Source: Candidatus Woesearchaeota archaeon
GTDB lineage: Archaea > Nanobdellota > Nanobdellia > Woesearchaeales > UBA525
Direction of reading: 5' to 3'
DNA length: 9,483 bases
Assembly (NCBI GenBank): GCA_013331575.1
Contig: DUGD01000025.1
Coordinates: forward strand, 3,907 to 13,389
In this document: positions 1 through 5,249 of the stretch, in pieces
Layout of the letters: each line of letters opens with the position of its first letter
Numbering within the stretch: the first letter of the stretch is position 1
Program-made: the position numbers and the translations under genes
The notes under the pieces: generated by a model
The model's input: only the letters and a program-made list of their open reading frames with translations
Told to the model about the DNA's origin: nothing
Databases searched by the model: none

Positions 1-1364
1 ATTCCGCATCGCGCATCAAACGCGCTGTCGTCGCGGGCGTCGATACTGTCGAGGCATACACCGGTCTTCCAACAGGCACGCATATCTTCGACGTGAATTG
101 CACGAACGGTACCTGGCGTGGCAGCGCTAGACTCAGTGTGAACATCAGCAACACCACTGCGGTAGCTACAATTCCGGTGAACATCACCATTCTACCTAAA
201 CTGATCTTCCAAGGGACCACTGCGCAATTCAACGCCACATTCAGCCCGTATTCGACTGTCGAGGTGACTGTGGAGGATCCTGACGGCCGGTGGAATATCA
301 CAGCGTATACGGTTGGGTCGAGCGGTATGCTGCGTGCGCAGTATATAGTTCCGTCTAACGCTCCGACTGGGATGCATGTAGTGGTCGCCGCGAGCGATGA
401 TGAAGACCCTGTTGTCAAGGAAGGATGGTTCAATGTCACTCGACGAGTCCCTAATATTATTCTGGCAGGTAATAAAACGAGCGTACCTGTGGGGACGCCT
501 GTTGTTGTGCAAGGCGAGCAGTTCTTGCAATCGGACAATATTTCGCTCACGCTCGTAGGCGGCGGTACGAACCTGACCTACGCATCAACTGATGCCGAAG
601 GAAGGTTCACATTCACATTTTATAATCTCAGCGTCAGAGCGTATGACTTGACGGTGAAGAGCGTCGCTCGTCCGACTGTGATGGATACGTTGTCGTTCAA
701 CGTCACACCTGTGAATGTCACTGGCACGAATCGCACCAACGCGACGAATGCGACTAATACGACGGTGAATATCACCGTCATAGGCGCATGGAACTCATCT
801 AACGCGTCGGGTGATGTGTATGCCGATCTCGGCTATGCTGACATCGAGCTCGAGTCGGAGACCGGCGGCGACTATTACGCAGATTACGAACCGACGCCGG
901 TTTCGACAGTTGACGGCAGCGATGTCGATCAGGATATTATCGTGGATGATGATGCGTCATCTTCATCAAGCGGTGGATTGCGGTGGTTGATCGCGTTAGT
1001 GGTGCTTGTGGTTGTCGTCGGGGGAACGGCCGGGTATCTGGTCTACAACGGGACTCTCGACCTCTCGAGCGCGGACGCATTTAAGGAGAGTGTCGGCGCG
1101 CTCTTTTCAGGCGGTCACGCTCCACGCCAACAAGCATCATCCTCGATATCGGGCGGCCCGATCAATGCTTTCGGCGAGCCTGTGCGCACGTCTCCAGGTA
1201 TCGGCAGCGCCGAGTCCGAGACCATAAAATCGTTCGTGTACACCGAACGAGCGAAGGGGTTCGATGATCTCACTATCCGCAGTGGGCTCATCAGCCACGG
1301 TTGGGACAAGACGCAGGTGGATGCCACGTTCGACGAGATATACAAAGAGCAGAACGGTCCTTGA
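1..1364 (+). CDS. Sequon-rich surface glycoprotein with C-terminal membrane anchor (5' partial)
   Basis: The frame is open to the left edge (first full codon at 3, 453 residues visible), so the true start lies outside the window; the internal GTG at 93 is only the first candidate start and is not needed. The visible ectodomain is beta-rich with Ig-like features and carries about 21 N-x-S/T sequons, a density typical of archaeal S-layer or cell-surface glycoproteins. An Asn/Thr-rich linker, an acidic stretch and a Ser run precede one hydrophobic helix at about residues 326-348 (nt ~978-1045), giving an outside-in topology. The roughly 105-residue tail is presumably cytosolic and ends in a compact helical motif (nt ~1218-1361; residues F-V..A-K-G-F..I...L...G-W....V). 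Anchored surface protein is a confident call; ligand and role are unknown. Confidence 0.85.
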   Translation, partial: SASRIKRAVVAGVDTVEAYTGLPTGTHIFDVNCTNGTWRGSARLSVNISNTTAVATIPVNITILPKLIFQGTTAQFNATFSPYSTVEVTVEDPDGRWNITAYTVGSSGMLRAQYIVPSNAPTGMHVVVAASDDEDPVVKEGWFNVTRRVPNIILAGNKTSVPVGTPVVVQGEQFLQSDNISLTLVGGGTNLTYASTDAEGRFTFTFYNLSVRAYDLTVKSVARPTVMDTLSFNVTPVNVTGTNRTNATNATNTTVNITVIGAWNSSNASGDVYADLGYADIELESETGGDYYADYEPTPVSTVDGSDVDQDIIVDDDASSSSSGGLRWLIALVVLVVVVGGTAGYLVYNGTLDLSSADAFKESVGALFSGGHAPRQQASSSISGGPINAFGEPVRTSPGIGSAESETIKSFVYTERAKGFDDLTIRSGLISHGWDKTQVDATFDEIYKEQNGP

Positions 1365-1381
1365 ACCATTGAACTGAGGAA

Positions 1382-1388
1382 TTTTTTT
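1382..1388 (+). terminator. T-tract after the surface protein gene
   Basis: A run of seven T residues lies 18 bases after the stop codon at 1364. Archaeal transcription commonly ends on such T-rich tracts without a required hairpin, so this is the probable end of the surface-protein transcript. It also separates that gene from the structured array that follows. Confidence 0.5.
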
Positions 1389-1404
1389 GTCTGTTAATTT
1401 AGGA

Positions 1405-1436
1405 GTACCTAGTGCTTCAGCTCGAGGGTGAACGCG
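1405..1436 (+). repeat. Left arm of long-range closing inverted repeat
   Basis: Read in order, GTACCT pairs with AGG(A)TAC at 1841-1847, then GTGCTTCAGCTCGA pairs with TCGAGTTGAAGCAT (1827-1840, two G-T pairs), then after an unpaired GGG (1426-1428), TGAACGCG pairs with CGCGTTCA (1819-1826). The inner part GAACGCG (1430-1436) can instead pair locally with CGCGTTC at 1484-1490. Confidence 0.75.
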
Positions 1437-1490
1437 AAGGAGAGCAAAGCTCTCCTTGCGCAAGAAACGGCGAAAGTGTCTTCCGCGTTC
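1430..1490. repeat. Two-hairpin module 0
   Basis: A 9-bp hairpin AAGGAGAGC-AAA-GCTCTCCTT (1437-1457) is flanked by GCG and GCGC. It is followed by a weaker hairpin AAGAAAC/GTGTCTT (1462-1482, one mismatch), and both are enclosed by GAACGCG (1430-1436) with CGCGTTC (1484-1490). The layout matches the later modules at 1586, 1723 and 1843. Confidence 0.6.
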
Positions 1491-1511
1491 AAGAATTCGA
1501 CTCGAATTCTT
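1491..1511. repeat. 9-bp EcoRI-type hairpin
   Basis: AAGAATTCG (1491-1499), loop ACT, CGAATTCTT (1503-1511): a perfect 9-bp stem with a three-base loop. It starts directly after the closing arm of the preceding module. Confidence 0.8.
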
Positions 1512-1512
1512 T

Positions 1513-1554
1513 GAATCTCTGATTTCTTCGCGCCTTGGAGTATGACCAGAAATC
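1513..1554. repeat. Internal stem GATTTCT/AGAAATC with the CGCCTTGGAGT word
   Basis: GATTTCT (1521-1527) pairs with AGAAATC (1548-1554), with a weaker competing hairpin AATC-TCT-GATT at 1514-1524. The enclosed segment contains CGCCTTGGAGT, a word found again at 4227-4245 in a second structured spacer, where GCGAAGAAATC, the reverse complement of 1521-1531, also occurs. Confidence 0.5.
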
Positions 1555-1567
1555 GTGCCGATTCGCT

Positions 1568-1585
1568 CGGAAGCAGCGGCTTCCG
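1568..1585. repeat. 7-bp hairpin GGAAGC/GCTTCC
   Basis: CGGAAGC (1568-1574), loop AGCG, GCTTCCG (1579-1585). It abuts the next module with no spacer, as expected for a designed or duplicated chain of hairpins rather than chance palindromes. Confidence 0.75.
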
Positions 1586-1641
1586 GCGCAAAGGAATCAT
1601 AGATTCCTTGCGCGAGAATTCATGATTAAATTCTCAGCGCC
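1586..1641. repeat. Two-hairpin module A (GCGC type)
   Basis: Hairpin 1 is GCGCAA-[A]-GGAATC, loop ATA, GATTCC-TTGCGC (1586-1613; 12 bp with a bulged A). Hairpin 2 is GAGAATT, an 8-base loop, AATTCTC (1614-1635). GCGC then recurs at 1637-1640. The three GCGC copies can pair in alternative ways: first with second to extend hairpin 1, or GGCGC 1585-1589 with GCGCC 1637-1641 to close both hairpins. Confidence 0.75.
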
Positions 1642-1662
1642 CCGACAACAAGTTGTCGTGGG
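1640..1662. repeat. Hairpin CGACAAC/GTTGTCG
   Basis: CGACAAC (1643-1649), AA, GTTGTCG (1652-1658). The stem is extended by CCC with GGG across a bulged T at 1659. The next 35 bases (1663-1697) hold only a small ACGA/TCGT palindrome near 1672-1681. Confidence 0.7.
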
Positions 1663-1697
1663 TATGCAGGCACGATTTCGTATGTTCACGGAACGGA

Positions 1698-1723
1698 GTC
1701 CTCGGGAACGAAGTTCCCGGGAC
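1698..1723. repeat. 11-bp hairpin GGGAAC-GAA-GTTCCC
   Basis: GTCC-[T]-CGGGAAC, loop GAA, GTTCCCG-GGAC: eleven pairs with one bulged T. The GGGAAC/GTTCCC arms recur in a hairpin at 5325-5341, linking this array to the spacer upstream of the DUF58 gene. Confidence 0.8.
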
Positions 1724-1779
1724 GCAAAGAATTCGCCTGAGCGAATTCTTGCGCACGAATTCTCGGAATTCGTCGCGCC
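1723..1779. repeat. Two-hairpin module B (CGC/GCGC type)
   Basis: Hairpin 1 is CGCAA-[A]-GAATTCGC, loop CTGA, GCGAATTC-TTGCG (1723-1753; 13 bp with the same bulged A as module A). Hairpin 2 is ACGAATTC-TCG-GAATTCGT (1755-1773; 8 bp). CGCGCC (1774-1779) follows, matching the third GCGC position of module A. Confidence 0.75.
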
Positions 1780-1800
1780 GGAAACGCAAAGGCGTTTCCG
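1779..1800. repeat. 9-bp hairpin GGAAACGC/GCGTTTCC
   Basis: CGGAAACGC (1779-1787), loop AAAG, GCGTTTCCG (1792-1800). The GGAAAC/GTTTCC arms recur at 5347-5365. Confidence 0.8.
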
Positions 1801-1818
1801 AGCGTGAGTTGAATGCTC

Positions 1819-1847
1819 CGCGTTCATCGAGTTGAAGCATAGGATAC
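1819..1847 (-). repeat. Right arm of long-range closing inverted repeat
   Basis: Complement of 1405-1436. The last part (GG-A-TAC, 1842-1847) is shared with the beginning of module C and could pair with either GTACCT (1405-1410) or GTACC (1895-1899). The octamer GAGTTGAA occurs twice nearby (1806-1813 and 1829-1836) as a short direct repeat. Confidence 0.75.
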
Positions 1848-1898
1848 AAAGGAAAGCGGAGCTTTCCTTGTACGAGAATTCCGTAGAATTCTCCGTAC
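1843..1898. repeat. Two-hairpin module C (GTAC type)
   Basis: Hairpin 1 is TACAA-[A]-GGAAAGC, loop GGA, GCTTTCC-TTGTA (1845-1872; 12 bp, bulged A kept). Hairpin 2 is GAGAATTC-CGTA-GAATTCTC (1874-1893; 8 bp). GTAC follows at 1895-1898. All three positions that are (A)CGC or GCGC in modules A and B are TAC or GTAC here, keeping the pairing options. Confidence 0.8.
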
Positions 1899-1917
1899 CC
1901 CGCCCTTTAGGGCGGGG
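1898..1917. terminator. Terminal GC hairpin CCCCGCCC-TTTA-GGGCGGGG
   Basis: A perfect 8-bp all-GC stem with a TTTA loop marks the right end of the structured region and is followed by a T-rich stretch (TTATTCATTTG). It could end or stabilise a transcript. Hairpins of nearly this sequence are also common at the 3' end of IS200/IS605-type elements, next to tnpB. No tnpB reading frame is visible here, so a transposon link is only a suggestion. Confidence 0.6.
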
Positions 1918-2090
1918 TTATTCATTTGTGTCTTTTAAGCAATGGCTGTTTTGGTTGTGGCCTTGGGGCGGTACGCAGACTGCCGTCATTAGCCGCAGCC
2001 GACGGCACTCGCATGTGGACGACGCGATATAGGAGCAGTCACAACTGCGAGAAGTAATGAGCGGTCTGAACTACTTTTGTACTGTTGTTC
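1918..2090. other. Spacer between hairpin array and convergent gene end
   Basis: No convincing gene is visible. A 7-bp inverted repeat TGCCGTC (1981-1987) with GACGGCA (2001-2007) could be a small hairpin near the 3' end of the leftward gene. A frame at 1832-2032 (+) starts inside module C and reads through hairpin sequence, so it is not accepted as a gene. Confidence 0.5.
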
Positions 2091-2792
2091 CTATCGCTCG
2101 CCGTTTTGCATCTTCGCCCGATTCACGATGTCGTTGTATGTCTGCTCGATGATGGCGTAATACTCTTTCTTCCGTTCTTGGTCGAGCAGATTGTACTCGT
2201 CGAGAAGCGCCTCGTATGCTTTCTTCGCTTGATGCATGCGATGGCGGTCGAGCGCGATATAGCACCGCTCGATGAGCGTGTAGATGCGTACGTGGTACGC
2301 ATCGTTCTCCTCGATCGCTGGCAGATCGGCGATGATGCTCATCGCATCCGCATCCTCTCCGCGCAGGATGGTGCGGACGCGGTCCCAGAATGATTTCGTG
2401 GCCGCGTGCACCCGCACGAGATCTCGTACGACGTGCTCGAACTCCTCGAGTATCGCGAGGAGACGTTCGCGCGGATAGTGGACGTTCGCGTACTCTATCG
2501 CCTCGAGATCATCGAGCAATTTCGCTATCTGCGTGCGCGTGCCGTTCGAGATGTAGACTTTTTTCAGTTCGGCGCGTAGCTCATTCGTGGTGAATTCGTA
2601 GCGCTGCTCAAGAAACTCCTTGAAGAACTCCCTGATGATGGAGTAGACTTCTTTATGCTCTATGATTGCCTTCTTGCGCACGAACTCGATCTTGCGCGTG
2701 GTGTCGCGGCGCAGCGCAGCGAGACGCTGACGTTTCGTCTTCTCCTGCAGGAGCAGACTCATACGCTCCTTGACGGCCTCACCTCCTGTCAT
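2091..2792 (-). CDS. All-helical protein, divergent from the MoxR cluster
   Basis: A 233-residue protein if it starts at the ATG at 2792, which lies about 26 bases after a TTTAAATA box and so gives a leaderless mRNA; an upstream ATG at 2843 lies before the promoter and is rejected, while an ATG at 2762 remains possible. The sequence is charged, has no membrane segment, and is predicted helical throughout. Residues ~12-45 look like a basic coiled coil. Residues ~50-130 contain Y-E-F-T-T-N-E-L ... L-L-D-D-L-E-A-I-E-Y-A, resembling the helical T-x-x-E-L...Y segment at the C-terminus of DUF4129-type proteins that accompany MoxR/DUF58 genes. Residues ~165-225 show paired helices with spaced Tyr and Leu, TPR-like. 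I do not recognise a named family. The family hints are inference; the gene itself is well supported. Confidence 0.8.
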   Translation of the reverse strand: MTGGEAVKERMSLLLQEKTKRQRLAALRRDTTRKIEFVRKKAIIEHKEVYSIIREFFKEFLEQRYEFTTNELRAELKKVYISNGTRTQIAKLLDDLEAIEYANVHYPRERLLAILEEFEHVVRDLVRVHAATKSFWDRVRTILRGEDADAMSIIADLPAIEENDAYHVRIYTLIERCYIALDRHRMHQAKKAYEALLDEYNLLDQERKKEYYAIIEQTYNDIVNRAKMQNGER

Positions 2793-2812
2793 ACGGTGGT
2801 TCCCCGCACGGC

Positions 2813-2823
2813 GGTATTTAAAG
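2813..2823 (-). promoter_or_regulatory. TATA box for the leftward helical-protein gene
   Basis: On the minus strand this reads CTTTAAATACC, centred about 26 bases from the ATG at 2792. This is the classic archaeal TATA-to-start distance, so the transcript should begin at or next to the start codon. Confidence 0.65.
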
Positions 2824-2850
2824 CTTCTTCTGGGTGCTATCACTGTGCAT

Positions 2851-2884
2851 TATTGATTGCTGTGCAGTATTGATTGCTGTGCAG
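2851..2884 (+). repeat. Perfect 17-bp tandem duplication in the divergent spacer
   Basis: The unit TATTGATTGCTGTGCAG occurs twice back to back (2851-2867 and 2868-2884). A partial copy of the word, CTGTGCA, precedes it at 2843-2849. It lies between two divergent promoters, so it could be a doubled regulator site or a simple slippage product. Confidence 0.75.
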
Positions 2885-3046
2885 ATATCATCTCGGCCGA
2901 CGGTCTTTTACTCTGGCTTTGATCATTGTCTCTTTTCTCATCGGTGTAATCGATTCGTAGCGGACCAAATGGCTGCGATGTCGGTGGCTGCGCGTGTGAT
3001 TGGTGTATCGTGGTCGTGCATCGTTGTATCCATTGCGGAGTGGGAC

Positions 3047-3061
3047 TATAAACTATTTAAA
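3047..3061 (+). promoter_or_regulatory. TATA box for the MoxR gene
   Basis: Two overlapping TATA-like words, TATAAACT and ATTTAAA, lie 41-55 bases before the ATG at 3102. This predicts a short leader of about 20 bases containing the purine-rich GAGGGG directly before the start, unlike the leaderless neighbours. Confidence 0.6.
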
Positions 3062-3101
3062 CTTCAATGCGGGCTGTGCACTCTAGTGAGTTGAGGGGTC
3101 G

Positions 3102-4130
3102 ATGGCTATATCTGATGCGGTGGTGGATGAGCAGTTCAAGATGCTCCAGGACAAGCCGTTCCAACGCAAGATACTCTTCTACACGCAGCAGTTCACCCGT
3201 GTCCGCACCGAGATGAAGAAACTCGTGGTGGGTCAGGATAAGGTCGTGGACGCGCTCCTCGAGGCGCTCATTGCCAACGGCCACGTCCTTGTCGAAGGTA
3301 TTCCTGGCGTTGGCAAGACGCTCGTCATCAGGACCTTGGCGAAGATAACCGGTTGCCAGTTCAGCCGTATCCAATTCACGCCCGACCTCTTGCCGACCGA
3401 TATCGTGGGTATCACGACGTACGAAGAGGGCAAGGGCTTCTTCACCGTCAAGGGTCCTATCTTCAGCAACTTCGTCCTTGCAGACGAGATCAACCGTTCA
3501 CCGCCCAAAGTGCAGTCCGCGCTCCTCGAGAGCATGCAGGAGCACCAGGCGACGATCGGCAAGGAGACGTTCCAGCTCCCCTCGCCCTTCTTCGTCATGG
3601 CGACGCAGAACCCGGTCGAGCAGCTCGGTACGTACAAGCTGCCCGAAGCCCAGGTCGACCGTTTCCTCTTCAAGATCCTCATCAGCTATCCGAACATGGA
3701 TGACGAGCTCAAGATCCTCAACCAGAACATCTCGATCCACGAGTTCGCGGATTACGACCTCTCGCCAGTCCTCTCGCAGATGGACATCATGGACGCGCAG
3801 AAATTCGTGCGTCGCATCTACTCGAACCCGAAGATAGAGCGTTACATCATCCGCATCGTCGACGCGACACGCCACCCCGACAAGTACGGTCTCACCATGG
3901 GCAAATACATCGGCTACGGCGGCAGTCCGCGTGCCGGCATCAGCCTGCACATCGCATCGAAAGCGCACGCCCTCATCAGGGGCCGCGGTTACGTCATTCC
4001 TGACGACGTCAAGGAGGTGGCCTATAACGTCCTGCGCCATCGCATCCTGCTCAATTTCGAAGGCGAGGCCGAGGAGATAAAACCGGACGCCATCATCAAG
4101 GAGATCCTCGAGAAAGTGCCGATACTCTGA
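3102..4130 (+). CDS. MoxR-family AAA+ ATPase
   Basis: A complete 342-residue protein of normal length for the family. Walker A is G-I-P-G-V-G-K-T at residues 66-73; Walker B is V-L-A-D-E-I-N-R at 125-132. The MoxR signature A-T-Q-N-P-x-E-Q-x-G-x-Y-x-L-P-E-A-Q-x-D-R-F spans about 167-188 and includes the sensor-1 Asn170; the sensor-2 G-G-S-P-R-A is at 273-278, followed by the helical lid ending in V-L-R-H-R. MoxR ATPases act as chaperone-like partners of VWA and DUF58 proteins in maturation of membrane, periplasmic or metal-cofactor complexes. Downstream DUF58 and VWA genes fit, although a Bax-inhibitor gene intervenes. The start is supported by a GAGGGG just upstream. Substrate is unknown. 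Confidence 0.97.
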   Translation: MAISDAVVDEQFKMLQDKPFQRKILFYTQQFTRVRTEMKKLVVGQDKVVDALLEALIANGHVLVEGIPGVGKTLVIRTLAKITGCQFSRIQFTPDLLPTDIVGITTYEEGKGFFTVKGPIFSNFVLADEINRSPPKVQSALLESMQEHQATIGKETFQLPSPFFVMATQNPVEQLGTYKLPEAQVDRFLFKILISYPNMDDELKILNQNISIHEFADYDLSPVLSQMDIMDAQKFVRRIYSNPKIERYIIRIVDATRHPDKYGLTMGKYIGYGGSPRAGISLHIASKAHALIRGRGYVIPDDVKEVAYNVLRHRILLNFEGEAEEIKPDAIIKEILEKVPIL

Positions 4131-4363
4131 TTGCGCTGGATATCCGGCGAAATTCTTTGCGTTCGCAATTTACCATTCATACGTAGAACGAATAGTTGAA
4201 CGAGCAGTTGACTAGTCGTAGTTAGAATCTATCGCCGCCTTGGAGTGGGTGCCGAGCCGCGAGTATTTCGAGCGTTAGCGAAGAAATCTTGCGAGCGGCG
4301 AGACAATCCGAGAGTGCTTTCTCCGCGGCGAGGGGATGATTTCTGCAGAGTCTGATTCTCCAC
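4131..4363. other. Structured spacer between MoxR and the Bax-inhibitor gene
   Basis: No gene is seen. The spacer has a hairpin TGCG-TT-CGCA with flanking AAAT/ATTT (4150-4171), the palindrome GACTAGTC near 4210-4217, and a GAGA/TCTC stem near 4310-4323. From about 4224 it repeats words found in the large array: CGCCTTGGAGT (also at 1530-1540) and GCGAAGAAATC (reverse complement of 1521-1531). GCGGCGAG occurs twice as a direct repeat. I read it as a degenerate relative of the 1405-1917 element. Confidence 0.5.
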
Positions 4364-4375
4364 TAAATATTTAAA
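4364..4375 (+). promoter_or_regulatory. TATA box for the Bax-inhibitor-like gene
   Basis: TAAATATTTAAA centred about 29 bases before ATG 4399. The spacing supports a leaderless start there and argues against the GTG at 4384, which would lie upstream of the transcription start. The gene therefore has its own promoter rather than depending on MoxR transcription. Confidence 0.65.
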
Positions 4376-4398
4376 CTGCCTGTGTGTGCGCCGGTAGT

Positions 4399-5127
4399 AT
4401 GAAAACGAACAACCCTGCTCTCAAACGCTTCGCGCGTCTCGCGGAGCACAATACAGGCCCCGTCCTGACAGTTGACGGTGTCGTTGACAAGACCTTGATG
4501 ATGCTCCTCTTGCTCATCGCCACAGCGCTCGGCGCGTGGTACTTGCAATCAGCAGGCTATGGCGCGGTTGTCATGGTTCTCTTTTTCATCGCGCTCATCG
4601 CAGGGCTTGTCATCGCGCTTGTCGTCTCGTTCGTGCCCAAGACCGCGCCGTACCTCGTGCCGGTCTATGCCGCGCTCGAAGGCGTGGTCATCGGCGCGAT
4701 ATCATTATTCGCGGAGAGCATGTATCCCGGCATCGTCTTGCAGGCGGTCGGCCTGACATTCGGCGTCGCGGCGGTCATGCTCGGCCTCTACCGCGCTCGC
4801 ATCATCAAGGTGACGCGTGGTTTCCGCATCGGCATGCTGATAGCGATCGGTTCTATCGTGCTCATCTACTTGATCAGCATGATCCTGGGATTCTTCGGTA
4901 TGACCATCCCGCTCATCCACGAGAGCGGTCCGGTCGGCATCATCTTCAGCATCATCGTGGTAGCCATCGCCGCGTTCTCGCTCATGCTCGATTTCGACTT
5001 CATCGAGCAGGCGGCGCAGGAGCGCGCTCCCAAGACGCTCGAGTGGTTCGCGACATTCGGCCTCCTCGTGACGCTGGTCTGGCTCTACATCGAGATCCTG
5101 AACCTGCTCATGAAGACGCGGGACTAG
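4399..5127 (+). CDS. Bax inhibitor-1 / YccA-type 7-TM membrane protein
   Basis: A 242-residue protein with a short polar N-terminus (N-P-A-L...) and about seven hydrophobic helices at residues 33-50, 55-79, 84-105, 112-131, 143-166, 174-197 and 216-236. Family features include T-V-D-G-V-V-D-K-T before TM1, the Y-A-A-L-E-G-V-V-I-G-A-I-S segment, I-I-K-V-T-R-G-F-R after TM4, the acidic D-F-D-F-I-E motif and the A-P-K-T-L-E-W-F...L-V-W-L-Y-I-E-I-L end. These match the bacterial/archaeal YccA-like branch of the TMBIM family, membrane proteins linked to ion (Ca2+/H+) leak or to modulation of membrane proteases. Exact transport activity cannot be read from sequence. The gene interrupts the MoxR-DUF58-VWA order and is flanked by structured spacers on both sides. 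Confidence 0.93.
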   Translation: MKTNNPALKRFARLAEHNTGPVLTVDGVVDKTLMMLLLLIATALGAWYLQSAGYGAVVMVLFFIALIAGLVIALVVSFVPKTAPYLVPVYAALEGVVIGAISLFAESMYPGIVLQAVGLTFGVAAVMLGLYRARIIKVTRGFRIGMLIAIGSIVLIYLISMILGFFGMTIPLIHESGPVGIIFSIIVVAIAAFSLMLDFDFIEQAAQERAPKTLEWFATFGLLVTLVWLYIEILNLLMKTRD

Positions 5128-5190
5128 TTCTTTTTTCTTCTCGTTTTTCTCGTTGTTTTTTCTCTTCCGTTCTCTTTCTCATCCAGTGTG
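5128..5190 (+). terminator. T-rich tract after the Bax-inhibitor gene
   Basis: Immediately after the stop codon comes about 60 bases of pyrimidine, mostly T, with several T5-T6 runs. This is the usual form of an archaeal terminator and suggests the gene is transcribed on its own. Confidence 0.6.
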
Positions 5191-5249
5191 GGAGTCTGCT
5201 TTGCGTAGTCGTTATCTTCTTGTTCGTAGTAGTCCCTTATGTTTGTCCT

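Larger units (their letters stand above)
1405..1917. ncRNA. Array of tandem hairpins inside a long-range inverted repeat (candidate structured RNA or palindromic mobile element)
   Basis: About 510 bases hold at least twelve hairpins, mostly with 7-13 bp stems and 2-4 base loops, several directly abutting (one ends at 1585, the next begins at 1586). The left edge 1405-1436 pairs with 1819-1847 over about 28 bp, interrupted by single-base bulges and a GGG bulge, so hairpins 1437-1800 sit inside one closing stem. One more two-hairpin module and a very stable GC hairpin follow. Frames crossing the region give only short, low-complexity Arg/Ser-rich peptides, and codons are dominated by the palindromes, so I do not call a protein. 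Strand and transcription are not known. It may be a new structured ncRNA, a non-autonomous palindromic element, or a decayed transposon end. That the region is structured is certain; that it is an RNA gene is inference. Confidence 0.6.

Noticed and set aside
1535..1807. Plus-strand open frame of 90 codons inside the hairpin array
   Set aside because: Its product is Arg/Ser-rich and made of hairpin arms read as codons; no ribosome site or promoter. It does not show a TnpB zinc-finger or RuvC end that would support a transposase remnant.
1430..1917. CRISPR array
   Set aside because: Hairpin units vary in sequence and spacing and there is no constant direct repeat separated by unique spacers; no cas genes are in the window.
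1832..2032. Plus-strand open frame of 66 codons crossing module C and the GC hairpin
   Set aside because: It begins inside palindromic sequence, has no start signals and no recognisable product.
2793..2843. Upstream ATG start (2843) for the helical protein
   Set aside because: It lies upstream of the TATA box that serves this gene, so it would not be on the transcript.
3498..4040. 180-codon minus-strand frame opposite the MoxR gene
   Set aside because: Antisense of a highly conserved AAA+ coding region; Asp/Val/Arg-rich product typical of GC-biased shadow frames.
4224..4330. Possible tRNA or box C/D RNA in the MoxR downstream spacer
   Set aside because: No acceptor stem, T-loop or C/D box arrangement could be fitted; the similarity to the hairpin array is a better explanation.
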